Notes: a model not told the origin generated them from the sequence alone. A stretch of 64,000 bases of DNA from JAQBVV01 sp965249205 (GCA_965249205.1 CBDFLL010000006.1:682001-746000), one strand, 5' to 3'. Shown: positions 1-8,480, counted from the stretch's first letter. A program made the numbers and translations.

Positions 1-737
1 TGAAACTCCGGGTCCAGTACGCTATACCCGAGGAACACCAGAGGTGTGTTGGAGATGATCGTGGTGATTGTGGACGGAATGCTAGAGGTGCCGATTGTTC
101 CCAGATAGTCCTCAGAGGAAATGGCGCAGCTGCCCTTAATGTCCTGTGACCCGTGACACTTGTAAATGACAATCCCGGTTAGCTCTTGGATGTCCAGCGT
201 CTCGATCGCATTGCTGCCACCGCGTGCCATTTTGTCGGCGGTCGGCCTGTCTTTCCAGGCATAGCGCCGATGGATGATCTCCTTGTCAAACGCCGCGTAG
301 GCGCTGAGGTCGGCGCCTTCACCCTCAGCCGGTTTTGCGATCCTGGCTGCTTCTCTGTTGCCGTGGCTGAAGACGATCTCCGCACCTTGCTGCTCTAGCT
401 TGTATTCAAAAACGTCCAGCGCCTTCATCAACTTGTGCTGGATGACGCGGGAGAAGGGGATTCCCTGGGCGGCTATCGCGCGCTCGAGCATGAGGTCGAA
501 ATTGGTCGTGACGATGAGCTGTTTCTCCAGAGAGCCATCCCGAGCATCGGCCTCTTCCAGACACTTCAGGACCGCTGCGAGCTGGCGGTGAATCGGCCCA
601 ACCGACGGGCCTTCGTTGCTGATCAATTCGCGAACCCTGCTTTCGAGCGTGTCGAACTTAGCGGAGTAGTAGGACCCGGCTACGTCTATGGGCGGAATGA
701 TGCTCGACTCTGGGATTTTGAGGTCAAGCTCCTCTAG
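1..737 (-). pseudogene. 3' part of IS-split TIR-SIR2 gene (SIR2-like domain), runs off window
   Basis: This minus-strand stretch is open from the IS junction to base 1 with no stop codon. Joined to the 5' part through one CTAG copy, it continues the same frame. It encodes most of a SIR2-like fold: an I-V-T-T-N-F-D motif (base-binding Asn near composite residue 287), a Y-K-C-H-G-S motif (candidate catalytic His near 403), then an E-D-Y-L segment and F-L-G-Y-S-V-L-D-P at about 441-453. These match the SIR2_2-type domains of anti-phage NADases such as Thoeris ThsA and DSR proteins, by motif reading only. The fragment has no start of its own and is presumably silent. The C-terminal end lies outside the window. 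Confidence 0.75.
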
Positions 738-2032
738 CAGGCTGCTGAAAAACTCCGTGAAATGGGATCGACAGATCGATCCCGGCGTACTACCATGCTC
801 CCAACACCGCTGAAGGGAGCCCCATCATGCGCGGACACGATGAGCAAAGCACTCACATGTTCAGCTACCTGTCGCCGGAACAGCGCGTACCAGCCGACCA
901 TCCGCTCCGCGCGGTTCGCGCGCTGACGGACGAAGCGCTGAGAACGATGTCGCGCAGGTTCGCCGGCCTGTACGCCAACACAGGGCGTCCGTCGATCCCG
1001 CCGGAACAGCTGCTGCGCGCGTTATTGCTGCAGGTGCTCTACACGGTGCGGAGCGAGCGGCTGCTGATGGAAGAGCTCAATTACAACCTGCTGTTCCGCT
1101 GGTTCGTGGGCTTGAATTTGGACGACCCGGTTTGGCATCCCACCACGTTTACCAAGAATCGCGACCGGCTGCTGGCGGGCGATCTCGCGGCCGCCTTCTT
1201 TGATGCGGTGCAGGCCCACGCGCGGGCGGCCGGGCTGCTCTCGGACGAACACTTCACTGTGGATGGGACCCAATTGGAAGCGTGGGCCAGCCTGAAGAGC
1301 TTTCGGTGCCGGGACGCGGCGGAGAGCGACCCGCCCGATGACCCCGGGAATCCCACGGTCAACTTCCACGGGGAGCGGCGGCGCAACGACACGCACCAGT
1401 CGACGACCGATCCGGAGGCGATGCTGCCTCGGAAGGGCCAGGGGAAGGAAGCCAAGCTGGCGTATCTGGGCCACGTGCTGCTGGACAATCGACAGGGACT
1501 TGTCGCCAACGTCTGCGCGACTCACGCGACGGGGACCGCCGAACGCGAGGCAGCGGCGCTGTTGCTGGAGGCCAGCGCGCCGCCGGGCAGCACGGTCGGG
1601 GCGGACAAGGGCTACGATGTGGCAAGCTTTGTGGCCGCTGTCCGTATCCGGGCCGTCACGCCCCACGTTGCTCAGAAGGTCCGCTGGAGTGCGATCGATG
1701 GCCGGACCACGCGGCATGCGGGCTATCACGTCAGTCAGCGGAAACGGAAACTCGTAGAACAGGTCTTTGGCTGGATGAAGACCGTCGGCGGCTTGCGCAA
1801 ACTCCGGCATCGCGGTGTCGCCCTCGTGGATTGGCAGCTTACCTTCGCCGCCACGGTCTATAACTTGGTCCGGCTGCGGAATCTGGAGGCGAGGTGTCCC
1901 TGATCACCGGCCGCGCGTGTCGCCGGCCCCTTGATCGGGGCCAGCGCACAGCCGTGCGCACCGTTGTCGGTCGGTGGTGACTCGCATGATCCTTAGAAAA
2001 CGGCCCGATCACCCGGGTTCTTCAGCAGCCTG
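738..2032. mobile_element. IS5-family insertion sequence, 1295 bp
   Basis: The element has near-perfect inverted ends: CAGGCTGCTGAA at the left is matched by its reverse complement at the right, with a few more matching bases beyond. It is flanked by a 4-bp direct repeat CTAG at 734-737 and 2033-2036, a palindromic target typical of part of the IS5 family. It carries one transposase gene. Removing the element and one CTAG restores a single open frame across the TIR-SIR2 gene, so both edges are well defined. The intact ends, uniform duplication and complete transposase suggest a recent insertion. Confidence 0.9.
827..1903 (+). CDS. IS5-family transposase
   Basis: This 358-residue DDE transposase has an N-terminal DUF772-type helical region (about residues 10-110, with a G-R-P-S-I-P-P-E-Q-L-L-R-A motif). 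The catalytic domain follows, with a first Asp in F-T-V-D-G-T, a second in G-A-D-K-G-Y and a Glu in the V-E-Q-V-F-G-W-M-K segment near residue 310. A purine-rich GGGAG lies upstream of the ATG. The length is complete for the family, so the element could be autonomous. It acts on the ends of its own IS, at 738 and 2032. Confidence 0.93.
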   Translation: MRGHDEQSTHMFSYLSPEQRVPADHPLRAVRALTDEALRTMSRRFAGLYANTGRPSIPPEQLLRALLLQVLYTVRSERLLMEELNYNLLFRWFVGLNLDDPVWHPTTFTKNRDRLLAGDLAAAFFDAVQAHARAAGLLSDEHFTVDGTQLEAWASLKSFRCRDAAESDPPDDPGNPTVNFHGERRRNDTHQSTTDPEAMLPRKGQGKEAKLAYLGHVLLDNRQGLVANVCATHATGTAEREAAALLLEASAPPGSTVGADKGYDVASFVAAVRIRAVTPHVAQKVRWSAIDGRTTRHAGYHVSQRKRKLVEQVFGWMKTVGGLRKLRHRGVALVDWQLTFAATVYNLVRLRNLEARCP

Positions 2033-2660
2033 CTAGGAGCTTCCTGGCGATCGTGAACGGAGCGGGCGGCTCCGAAGCCTGAGGACCAACAAAGAAAGTT
2101 ACTCTGTCGCCTGAGGACACCGTCACGGAGAGGGCCTCGAGCGCCGAGTCCTTCAACGTCCCCTCTGGCTCTGGGTCAGCCCGATCGCTCCCCGTTTGGG
2201 GGCCCCGGGTGGATCCCAATAGGGCGATTTCACGCGGTGTCTGGCCCTTGACGCTGCCACGAAGGTTGGCGAGGGCCGCGTCATCCTCGACGCGGCGAAA
2301 GGGCAACCAGGTGAGCATTCGCAACCACGCCGGAACCTGCTCCTGTGTCGCGCCCGGCAGCAGCACAGGGATCAGCTTCTTCTTGTTCTTCTTGCCCTCG
2401 GGTCCGTTTGCCGCGATCTGCGCGATCTCGATCTCCTTCTTCTCCCACTTTCCTACGCCGTCCGGTCCAACAAAGATAGCAACGGCGTTCGACTGTTCCA
2501 GGCCCTTCAGAGCTCCGTCGAACCAGTTTTCCCCGAACGACAAGTCCAAGTGGTCCAGCCAGAGGTCCAACTCCGGGGCCGCCTTCTGGAGCCGATCGGT
2601 AATCGCCCTGACCGCGACCGTGTCGGCTCTGCTGTAGGAGATGAACACTTTGTATGGCAT
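2033..2660 (-). pseudogene. 5' part of IS-split TIR-SIR2 gene (TIR domain and start of SIR2 domain)
   Basis: The first 130 or so residues are a bacterial TIR domain: F-I-S-Y-S-R-A-D at the start, L-W-L-D-H-L-D-L then G-E-N-W-F-D, A-I-F-V-G-P, and a W-E-K-K-E-I helix carrying the candidate catalytic Glu. After a linker the frame reads F-F-V-G-P-Q-A-S, which fits the glycine-rich nucleotide loop that opens a SIR2 domain (usually G-A-G-A-S). The frame then hits the IS5 end and stops inside it at 2022. The preferred start is the ATG at 2660, because the TIR fold begins at once. An in-frame TTG at 2732 falls within the neighbouring IS110 end and is less likely. TIR domains in bacteria cleave NAD+ or make cyclic ADP-ribose signals; a fusion to SIR2 suggests an abortive-infection NADase. 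Confidence 0.8.
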
Positions 2661-2726
2661 CGATGTCGCCGCCCGGCGCTTCGCCGGGAGAGCTTGACGA
2701 TCGTCCGCAACATTGACGCCCCTATG

Positions 2727-2732
2727 TGTCAA
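2727..2732 (-). promoter_or_regulatory. Outward -35-like TTGACA at the IS110 right end
   Basis: A perfect TTGACA on the minus strand sits just past the IS110 transposase stop and points at the TIR gene about 70 bp away. IS110-type elements are known to carry a -35 box at one end that builds a promoter when ends or neighbours are joined. No good -10 is visible at 17 bp (TGCGGA), so activity here is uncertain. Confidence 0.25.
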
Positions 2733-2741
2733 GACATTCCT

Positions 2742-3827
2742 TTAGGCGGCCTGGGTGACGTGTTGGCGCATGCGGAAGTCTGTCATAACCCGTTGGTAAA
2801 TCTCGCGGGCGAGAAAGCGTTTGAGGCACCGGATGATCTCGCGTTTGGTCCGGCCGTCAGTGGTGCGTCGTGCGACGTAGGCGACGGTCGGCTGGTGGAA
2901 CCGCATCCGGACGATGACGGCTCGATAGAGGGCGGCGTTCGCCTGTCGGTGGCCGCCACGATTGAGGCGGTGCCGGCCGGTGGTCCTTCCGGACGAGGCC
3001 GGGATCGGACACGCGCCGCAGAGCTTCGCGAAGGCAGCTTCCGAGCGAATCCGGTCGGGGTTGTCGCCGAAGAGGATGAGCAGCTGGGCCGCGGTACCGG
3101 CGCCGACCCCGAAGCCCTCACGGAGGGTGGGCGACGTCTCAGTCGTGAGTCGGTCGAGGTACTGGTCGTGCGTCGCGATTTCCTCGGCGAGAGCGATCCA
3201 GCGACGGGCCAGCGCCCGGAGCGTGTGCTTGCCGGAGGCGGTGGGCGTGTCGAGGGGGCCCGGTCGGAGTCCGGCGCAGCGCGTGAGCAAGCCGTGATCA
3301 GGAAGGCCTTGGAGGACTTCTCGCAGCCCGGGCGGCGCGTTCACGACGATCTGCTTCAGCGTGATCATCGCCGTGGTGCGCGCCTTCACCGCGGTATCCC
3401 GGGCGATTTTGAGTTGGCGCATCATCTCGACGGCGCCGTCCGCGGTCTTGGGAGTCGCCGTCGATTGGCCCGCCAACACCGACCGGGCGGCGGCCTCGGC
3501 GTCGATGGTGTCGGACTTGCCGGCGGCTCGGCGCAGGCGCCGGTCGCCTCGGTTCACTTCCGCGACGCGATGCCCCGCTCGGCGGACCGCACGCACCAGG
3601 CCTGCGCCATAACTGCCGGTGCCCTCGATGCCGAACGCTTCGATCCGTCCGTGGGTGTCGGCCCACATGAGCAGGGACCGATAGCCGCCCGAATCAGCGA
3701 CGAACGATTGAGCGCCCAAGCGGATCCCCCTGGTGTCGATCGCCACCGCGACGTGGACATGCTTGTGGGTATCGACCCCGACGATCACCTTCTGCGCATC
3801 GGGCTGGGTGGTCATGTTGTTGGTCAC
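2742..3827 (-). CDS. IS110-family transposase (DEDD recombinase)
   Basis: This protein of about 361 residues has the IS110 layout. The N-terminal DEDD/RuvC-like domain has G-V-D-T-H-K-H at the start, E-G-T-G-S-Y, and K-S-D-T-I-D-A-E. The C-terminal Transposase_20 domain has G-V-G-A-G-T-A-A-Q and the conserved Ser region near P-A-S-S-G-R. I chose the GTG at 3827 because GAGGAGG lies 6 nt upstream; the longer open frame to 3926 runs through the Shine-Dalgarno and the non-coding end. IS110 recombinases are guided by a bridge RNA encoded in a non-coding end, here expected upstream (3830-4075). The gene appears intact. Confidence 0.9.
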   Translation of the reverse strand: MTNNMTTQPDAQKVIVGVDTHKHVHVAVAIDTRGIRLGAQSFVADSGGYRSLLMWADTHGRIEAFGIEGTGSYGAGLVRAVRRAGHRVAEVNRGDRRLRRAAGKSDTIDAEAAARSVLAGQSTATPKTADGAVEMMRQLKIARDTAVKARTTAMITLKQIVVNAPPGLREVLQGLPDHGLLTRCAGLRPGPLDTPTASGKHTLRALARRWIALAEEIATHDQYLDRLTTETSPTLREGFGVGAGTAAQLLILFGDNPDRIRSEAAFAKLCGACPIPASSGRTTGRHRLNRGGHRQANAALYRAVIVRMRFHQPTVAYVARRTTDGRTKREIIRCLKRFLAREIYQRVMTDFRMRQHVTQAA

Positions 3828-3953
3828 CGGGTACCTCCTCAGGTGCGACCGCAGGCTGGCCCGGGTGGGCGGACAGGACTGTGACGGGCCGTCGTTGCAG
3901 CAGGCCCCTATTGGGTCACGGCCCATCCGGTCAGCTGGCTGCCGTACGGTTTA

Positions 3954-4030
3954 CCGGCGGGTGGTGGCCGACAGATCAATAGCGAGGACCGTCGGTCAGT
4001 CAAGTTGCGGGTCAGGCCACCACCCACCGG
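3954..4030 (-). ncRNA. Candidate IS110 bridge-RNA region (long imperfect hairpin)
   Basis: The non-coding side of the IS110 element contains two 16-base arms, 3954-3969 and 4015-4030. They are complementary except for one position and enclose about 45 bases. The location, between the left end and the transposase start, is where the IS110 group encodes its guide RNA. I cannot define the donor- and target-binding loops or the exact element end, so the RNA itself is inferred from position and structure only. Confidence 0.3.
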
Positions 4031-4073
4031 CGCCCATCGGTGTCACTGAGCGACCCCGGCAGGTAGGAGGATC

Positions 4074-4181
4074 ATGCTCACAGTCAAGTTGACCATGCTT
4101 GGTGGCGCGACGGGGGACGAAGACAAGTGTTCCTTGTGGCTCGAAAGGAGGACGCCACTACGGATTGGGGCGGCCGGATGA
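4074..4181 (+). CDS. Small ORF, 35 residues, unknown
   Basis: The ORF begins with ATG behind a strong TAGGAGG and ends in a TGA that overlaps the ATG of the next small ORF (ATGA). The start M-L-T-V-K-L-T-M-L-G-G-A-T-G faintly resembles the beginning of metallo-beta-lactamase-fold RNA-processing proteins, but the sequence ends before any metal ligand. It may be a remnant cut off by mobile-element activity or a chance frame. The good ribosome site is the main argument for it. Confidence 0.2.
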   Translation: MLTVKLTMLGGATGDEDKCSLWLERRTPLRIGAAG

Positions 4182-4306
4182 GTTTCTATGTAGACGTGAA
4201 TCTGGATGACGGCGTGCCGTGCGCTCGCAGGGCTCTTCAGCGCCAGGGAGGGGACGCAGTCGAGCGTAGACGCTTCACTGCCGAGAGGAATCGGCTGAAG
4301 CATTAG
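4178..4306 (+). CDS. Small ORF, 42 residues, overlapping the previous one
   Basis: This ORF starts at the ATG that shares four bases with the previous stop, an arrangement typical of translational coupling. The product is short and charged (V-D-V-N-L-D-D near the start, Arg-rich end) and I recognise no family. It lies between two IS110 elements, so it may be the remains of an accessory gene. Confidence 0.18.
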   Translation: MSFYVDVNLDDGVPCARRALQRQGGDAVERRRFTAERNRLKH

Positions 4307-4781
4307 TTGACGACGGCTACCGACCCAGCAGTACGGGCTAAGCTTCTTGCGGGCCTTCAGGATCTTCGGCGCCAAAACTGAGAGGTTCCGGCATCCCTAG
4401 TCCTGATTGTTTTGGCTAGACACGTTGCTCATCGTCATCCACGATGCTGATCGGCGCGCCAATCAGGGCCCTCCGGAAGGACTCATCCGGGTAGAGTCGG
4501 AAGTAGGTCTGTGCGTGCTGTCAGAAGGCCGAGGTCATCGAACAGGTCTTCCGTTGACTGTCGGGAGGCCACTCACGTTTCCTTGTGTCTTGCTTTCGAA
4601 CGGTCTATTTCGTAGAACGTCCATCCGCCGACGACAGCTCGATATTTCCTACGGTCGAAACAGACCGCACGATAGCATGGGCGTCGTCGGCGTCTCGTCG
4701 TGAGCCCGAACAGTTGCGTGGGGGTGTGACCCGCATCCGCAAGGCCGGGCCAAGACGGATTCGTGTGACGTGGAGGCCCGC
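4307..4781. other. Non-coding or decayed stretch before second IS110 gene
   Basis: No convincing gene is visible on either strand. The part next to 4782 is probably the non-coding left end of the second IS110 element, where a bridge RNA would be encoded. I cannot mark its boundary or a clear hairpin. Antisense open frames over the transposase extend into this region but are shadows. Confidence 0.4.
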
Positions 4782-5731
4782 ATGACACCGACCGCGACCT
4801 TCGTAGGCGTTGATATTGCCAAAGCCGATTTCGTCGTGGCCTGTCGTCCCGATGGCGCGTCGTGGACGGCGACAAACGATCCGGCGGGTATCGCCGCCAC
4901 CGTCGACCGCGTGCCCGGGCGCCGACGCTCGTCGTCCTCGAAGCCACCGGCGGCTGCGAAACCGCGCTCGTCGCGGCCTTGGCCGCCGCGGGACTCCCGC
5001 TGGTGGTGGCGAATCCGCGCCAGGTCCGCGACTTCGCCACAGCCACCGGGCAGCTCGCCAAGACCGACCGCCTGGACGCGCATCTGCTCGCGCTCTTTGC
5101 GGACCGGGTGCACCCCACGCCTCGTCCGTTGCCGGATGCGGTGCTCCAGCACCTGGAGGCCCTCATGACCCGCCGCCGGCAACTCTTGGACATGCTGACC
5201 GCCGAGGGCCATCGACTCGAGCATGCCGGGGCGCCCATTCGCCGAGAGATCACCCGCCATATCCGCTGGCTCGAGCGCCGGGTCGCGGCCGTCGATCGCG
5301 ATCTCGACGACACGATCCAGAAGAGCCCCGCCTGGCGGGGGAGGGAGAACCTGCTCCGCACCGTCCCCGGCATCGGTCCCGTGGTCAGCCGCACGCTCCT
5401 TGCCGACCTGCCCGAACTCGGCCGGCTGAATCGCAAGCAAATCGCGGCGCTTGTCGGCGTCGCACCGCTCGCGCGTGACAGCGGCACCCACCGAGGGAAG
5501 CGCGTCGTCTGGGGAGGCCGCGCGCCGGTCCGCGCCGTGTTATACAAGGGCGCGCTCGTCGCCACCCGACGCAACGCGATCATTCGCGTCTTCTACCTGC
5601 GCCTCGTCGCCGCCGGCAAGCCGAAGAAGGTGGCGCTCATCGCCTGCATGCGAAAGCTCCTGACGATCCTGAATGCGATGGTGCGGACGAATACGACGTG
5701 GCAGCAGCTCCCTCAACCAGAGAACGCTTGA
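4782..5731 (+). pseudogene. IS110-family transposase with a frameshift
   Basis: The start at 4782 follows GTGGAGG and begins the usual F-V-G-V-D-I-A-K motif. Near 4914-4925 (around CCCGGGCG) the homologous frame changes by one base. The rest, from L-V-V-L-E-A-T-G-G through K-T-D-R-L-D-A-H and G-I-G-P-V-V-S-R to the stop, is in the new frame. Both halves together make a full-length IS110 protein of about 316 residues. The site does not match a standard -1 slippery heptamer in the reading phase, so an inactivating mutation or a sequencing error is more likely than programmed frameshifting. It is a different subgroup from the IS110 gene at 2742-3827. Confidence 0.82.
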
Positions 5732-5904
5732 CTTTGAAGACAGTTGCTATCGTCACCCGTTATTACGGCTTCGGTGCCAGTGAGTGCGCGGGTCCGACTG
5801 CGCCAACCGATCAGCGCGGCGGAAAAGGCCAAGCCTGACGGCATTCGGCAGACGCTCGACGGCGTCCTTGAGATCGAGCACAGCGCACGCAACGACACCT
5901 AGCA

Positions 5905-6966
5905 CTACAAGTTCCGCCGCAGGAAACGCGTCAGGACATATCCGTCAATAAACTTGAACGGCGCGTGTCCCATGCTGTAGTGACCACACGGCAGCACCGC
6001 GATCTCGTGCGGTAACTCGCGAGCGCGAAACTCGCCGACCAGCAGTCTGGAGAGGTCCACAGGAAACGTCAGATCGTAGCGTGCGTAGACTAGGAGCGTC
6101 TGCGCATGACCCACCCGGTCGAGATACGAAAACGGGCTGATGGGGCGCCAGAGGGTGCGGAGCTGCTCAAGGTCGATGTGCCCATTGAGCCCCTCTCGCA
6201 CATGGCGCGTGGACAGACCCCGCCAGACGACATCGGCGAACCAGGGCGACACGTGGTTGAGCGCTTGCACGCGGATGAGGGGCTCGTGAGCCGTGGTCAG
6301 GAGCGCCAGGCAAGAACCGAGGCTGGAGCCGAGAATGCCGATACGCTCGTATCCAGCCTGCGCCAACCAGGCGATCCCCCGACGCGCGTCAAGGACCGCC
6401 TGGCGGCACGCCTGAATGGTCCGCGCGATATTCGGACTCACGATGTAGTCGGCCCGGGTCAGCTCGGCGGGCATGCGCGCGTCATGGTATGGCAGGCTCA
6501 TACGCAAGGCCGACACGCCGAAGCGAGCCAGCAGACGTGACAGCCCGACGTGTCCCTCCGGGTCAGAATTCCACTGCGGCAGGACGATCACCGCGCGTCC
6601 CCGCGGTCCCCGTCCGCCGACGGCCGGTTCGCCGGGAGAGGGAAACCATCGCGCCTCGACGGTGTTGTTCTCCGGGTGAGGCGTGACGAGCGCGCTCGGA
6701 AATCGGAGCGTACCGGCCTCGCCCTGACGTCGCATGTTCGGTGGGGCCTGCTCGAAGGCGTAGTCACGCGTGGGCGGCGTGTCGAAGAAGGCCGTGGTGT
6801 CGGACATTTGTTCGGTGACCCAGGCGCCGAGGCGTTCCGCCGGACTGTCGATGTCGTCCGAGTGGTCGGCAATCCAGTCGAGTCCCCAGTCGAACGGTCG
6901 CACCGTACGGTCCTTGCTCACGGAGGCAAGGTACTGTTCCCACGCGTGAAAGAAGGAGGCGATCAT
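5905..6966 (-). CDS. Alpha/beta-hydrolase family protein
   Basis: This protein of 353 residues has an alpha/beta-hydrolase core. The nucleophile elbow is G-S-S-L-G-S, an Asp-bearing segment is A-R-Y-D-L-T, and the late G-H-Y-S-M-G supplies the candidate catalytic His. No signal peptide is seen, so it is probably cytoplasmic. I chose the ATG at 6966 because it lies five bases past the amidase stop, indicating an operon read from 8480 down. The longer frame to 7053 lies inside the amidase gene. The substrate is unknown; association with an amidase suggests breakdown of an amide or ester compound. Confidence 0.75.
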   Translation of the reverse strand: MIASFFHAWEQYLASVSKDRTVRPFDWGLDWIADHSDDIDSPAERLGAWVTEQMSDTTAFFDTPPTRDYAFEQAPPNMRRQGEAGTLRFPSALVTPHPENNTVEARWFPSPGEPAVGGRGPRGRAVIVLPQWNSDPEGHVGLSRLLARFGVSALRMSLPYHDARMPAELTRADYIVSPNIARTIQACRQAVLDARRGIAWLAQAGYERIGILGSSLGSCLALLTTAHEPLIRVQALNHVSPWFADVVWRGLSTRHVREGLNGHIDLEQLRTLWRPISPFSYLDRVGHAQTLLVYARYDLTFPVDLSRLLVGEFRARELPHEIAVLPCGHYSMGHAPFKFIDGYVLTRFLRRNL

Positions 6967-6970
6967 CGGC

Positions 6971-8314
6971 TCAGGAGAGGTGGGGCTCGACGGCCAGGGC
7001 CGTGTCGAGCAGGGTTGCCGTGCCATGGCGGTGGCCGACAACCTGGGCTCCAACTGGCCACCCTTCGCTCGTGCGGCCGCAGGGAATCGAGACCGCTGGG
7101 TGGCCGGTCAGATTGAAGAGCTGCGTGAGGCGCAGAGTGATGTTCCGAACCGACTCTTCTGCTCCGCCGATGCGAACGGTGCCCGAGCCGATCGTGGGCG
7201 CCGGTATCGGTAGCGTCGGTAGCAACAGGCCGTCGCAGTTCGTCAGCGCCGCGTCCACTTCGCGGATCAGCACGTCCCGTCCACGCAGTGCGCGAACGTA
7301 GTCTTCCGCCAGGATATAGCGGCCCATTTCAAGCCTGAGTCGCACATTCGGCGTGTAGTCGTCGGCGTGGCTCTCCAGTGTTGCCGCGTGGTACGCCGCA
7401 GCTTCCGACAGAACGATATGGAGGTAGATCGGAGCGATGTCATCGGCATGGGAGACGTGCGCATCGTGCAGCTCCACCCCTGCGGCCTGCAGACGCTCGC
7501 GGGCCTGCTCGAAGCGTTCGGCCACCTCAGGGTCGATGACCGACATGAAATAGCCGCGCAGTACGCCGAGGCGAAGTCCGCGCACGTCTGGCGCGTGTCT
7601 TCCCAGCACTGGCGTCCTGCCACGGAGCGCGTCAAACAGAATTCCGGCGTCCTCGACCGACCGGCATAGCGGGCCGACATGATCCATGGTGCCACTGAGT
7701 GGGACCACGCCGTCGACCGGGATCTCGCCGAGGGTTGGCTTGAGTCCCACGAGGCCGCAGACCGCCGACGGTATTCGAACGGAGCCGCCGGTGTCGGTGC
7801 CGATCGACGCATAGGCCATGTCGGCGAGGACAGATACTGCCGAACCGCCCGAGGAACCTCCCGGCGACCGGCTGGGGTCGAGCGGATGTCGTGCCGGTCC
7901 GAACGCTGAGTCCTCGTTCGTGGTGCCGAAGGCAAACTCGTGGAGGTTCGTCTTGCCGACAATGACGGCGCCCGCGTCGCGCAGGCGTGTGACGACCGTT
8001 GCGTTTGCCGCGGCGATGTGGCCCTGACGGACGCGAGAGGCCGCGCTCGTTGTCTGATCACGGACGTCGATCAGGTCCTTTAGTGAGATCGGCACGCCGT
8101 GCAACGGTCCGCGATAACGCCCGGCGTCCATCTCCGCGTCAGCCGCTTCGGCCTGCTCGCGCGCCTCGTCCCCGAGCAAGGTGATGAATGCGCTCAGCGC
8201 TGGGTTGTGCTCGGCGATCGCCCTGAGGCATCGGGCTGTGATCGATCGGGATGTCAGGGTTCGGGAGCGCAACGCTGGGGCGATCTGCGCGATGGTACCG
8301 GCGTCAGCGTTCAT
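6971..8314 (-). CDS. Amidase-signature family hydrolase
   Basis: This 447-residue amidase has the Ser-cisSer-Lys signature. The Lys is in G-V-P-I-S-L-K-D-L-I, the Gly/Ser-rich G-G-S-S-G-G-S-A block follows, and the nucleophile is in the T-G-G-S-V-R-I-P segment. The ATG at 8314 (M-N-A-D-A-G) overlaps the end of the AtzG-like gene, so it is preferred over an upstream frame that runs through that gene. The family includes GatA, AtzE/biuret hydrolases and indoleacetamide hydrolase. With an AtzG-like partner next to it, an AtzE-like amidase is the best guess, but the substrate cannot be read from sequence. Confidence 0.88.
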   Translation of the reverse strand: MNADAGTIAQIAPALRSRTLTSRSITARCLRAIAEHNPALSAFITLLGDEAREQAEAADAEMDAGRYRGPLHGVPISLKDLIDVRDQTTSAASRVRQGHIAAANATVVTRLRDAGAVIVGKTNLHEFAFGTTNEDSAFGPARHPLDPSRSPGGSSGGSAVSVLADMAYASIGTDTGGSVRIPSAVCGLVGLKPTLGEIPVDGVVPLSGTMDHVGPLCRSVEDAGILFDALRGRTPVLGRHAPDVRGLRLGVLRGYFMSVIDPEVAERFEQARERLQAAGVELHDAHVSHADDIAPIYLHIVLSEAAAYHAATLESHADDYTPNVRLRLEMGRYILAEDYVRALRGRDVLIREVDAALTNCDGLLLPTLPIPAPTIGSGTVRIGGAEESVRNITLRLTQLFNLTGHPAVSIPCGRTSEGWPVGAQVVGHRHGTATLLDTALAVEPHLS

Positions 8315-8480
8315 CCTGGCCCGCGTGCGTACGGTGTGGGCCGGCCGCGTCGAGGTTCCAGTCGGCGGCTCTGAGTGCGGTCGTCGCGCGCGCGAGCGAC
8401 TCCAGCAGCGGCCGCAGGGCCGGCAGTGCTCGCCGCTCCGCGTCCAGCCCGGCATGCTCCAGCCACGACGTCACCTGCAT
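8304..8480 (-). CDS. AtzG-like small protein (DUF4089-type), 58 residues
   Basis: This small frame starts with ATG at 8480 and ends inside the first codons of the amidase gene, overlapping it by 11 bases. The sequence is a short helical protein with W-L-E-H-A-G-L near the start and L-A-R-A-T-T-A-L-R in the middle. That resembles the small AtzG/DUF4089 proteins encoded directly ahead of AtzE-type amidases, where AtzG is required for amidase stability and activity. The start lies only 33 bp from the divergent pyruvate kinase start, so the two promoters must overlap the opposite coding starts. The family call rests on position, size and weak similarity. Confidence 0.55.
   Translation of the reverse strand: MQVTSWLEHAGLDAERRALPALRPLLESLARATTALRAADWNLDAAGPHRTHAGQDER

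Noticed and set aside
2550..3884. Long plus-strand open frame (444 codons) over the IS110 transposase
   Set aside because: It is antisense to a clear IS110 gene, has no recognisable motif and is explained by high GC content.
4043..4375. Minus-strand ORF of 110 codons
   Set aside because: Composition is random-looking, with no motif and no ribosome site, and it overlaps the IS110 non-coding end.
4573..5583. Minus-strand ORFs of 336 and 280 codons opposite the second IS110 gene
   Set aside because: Shadows of the transposase coding strand in GC-rich DNA.
5732..5904. Possible short frame ending at 5902
   Set aside because: About 40 codons with no good start or motif; at most the tail of a gene lost to the IS110 insertion.
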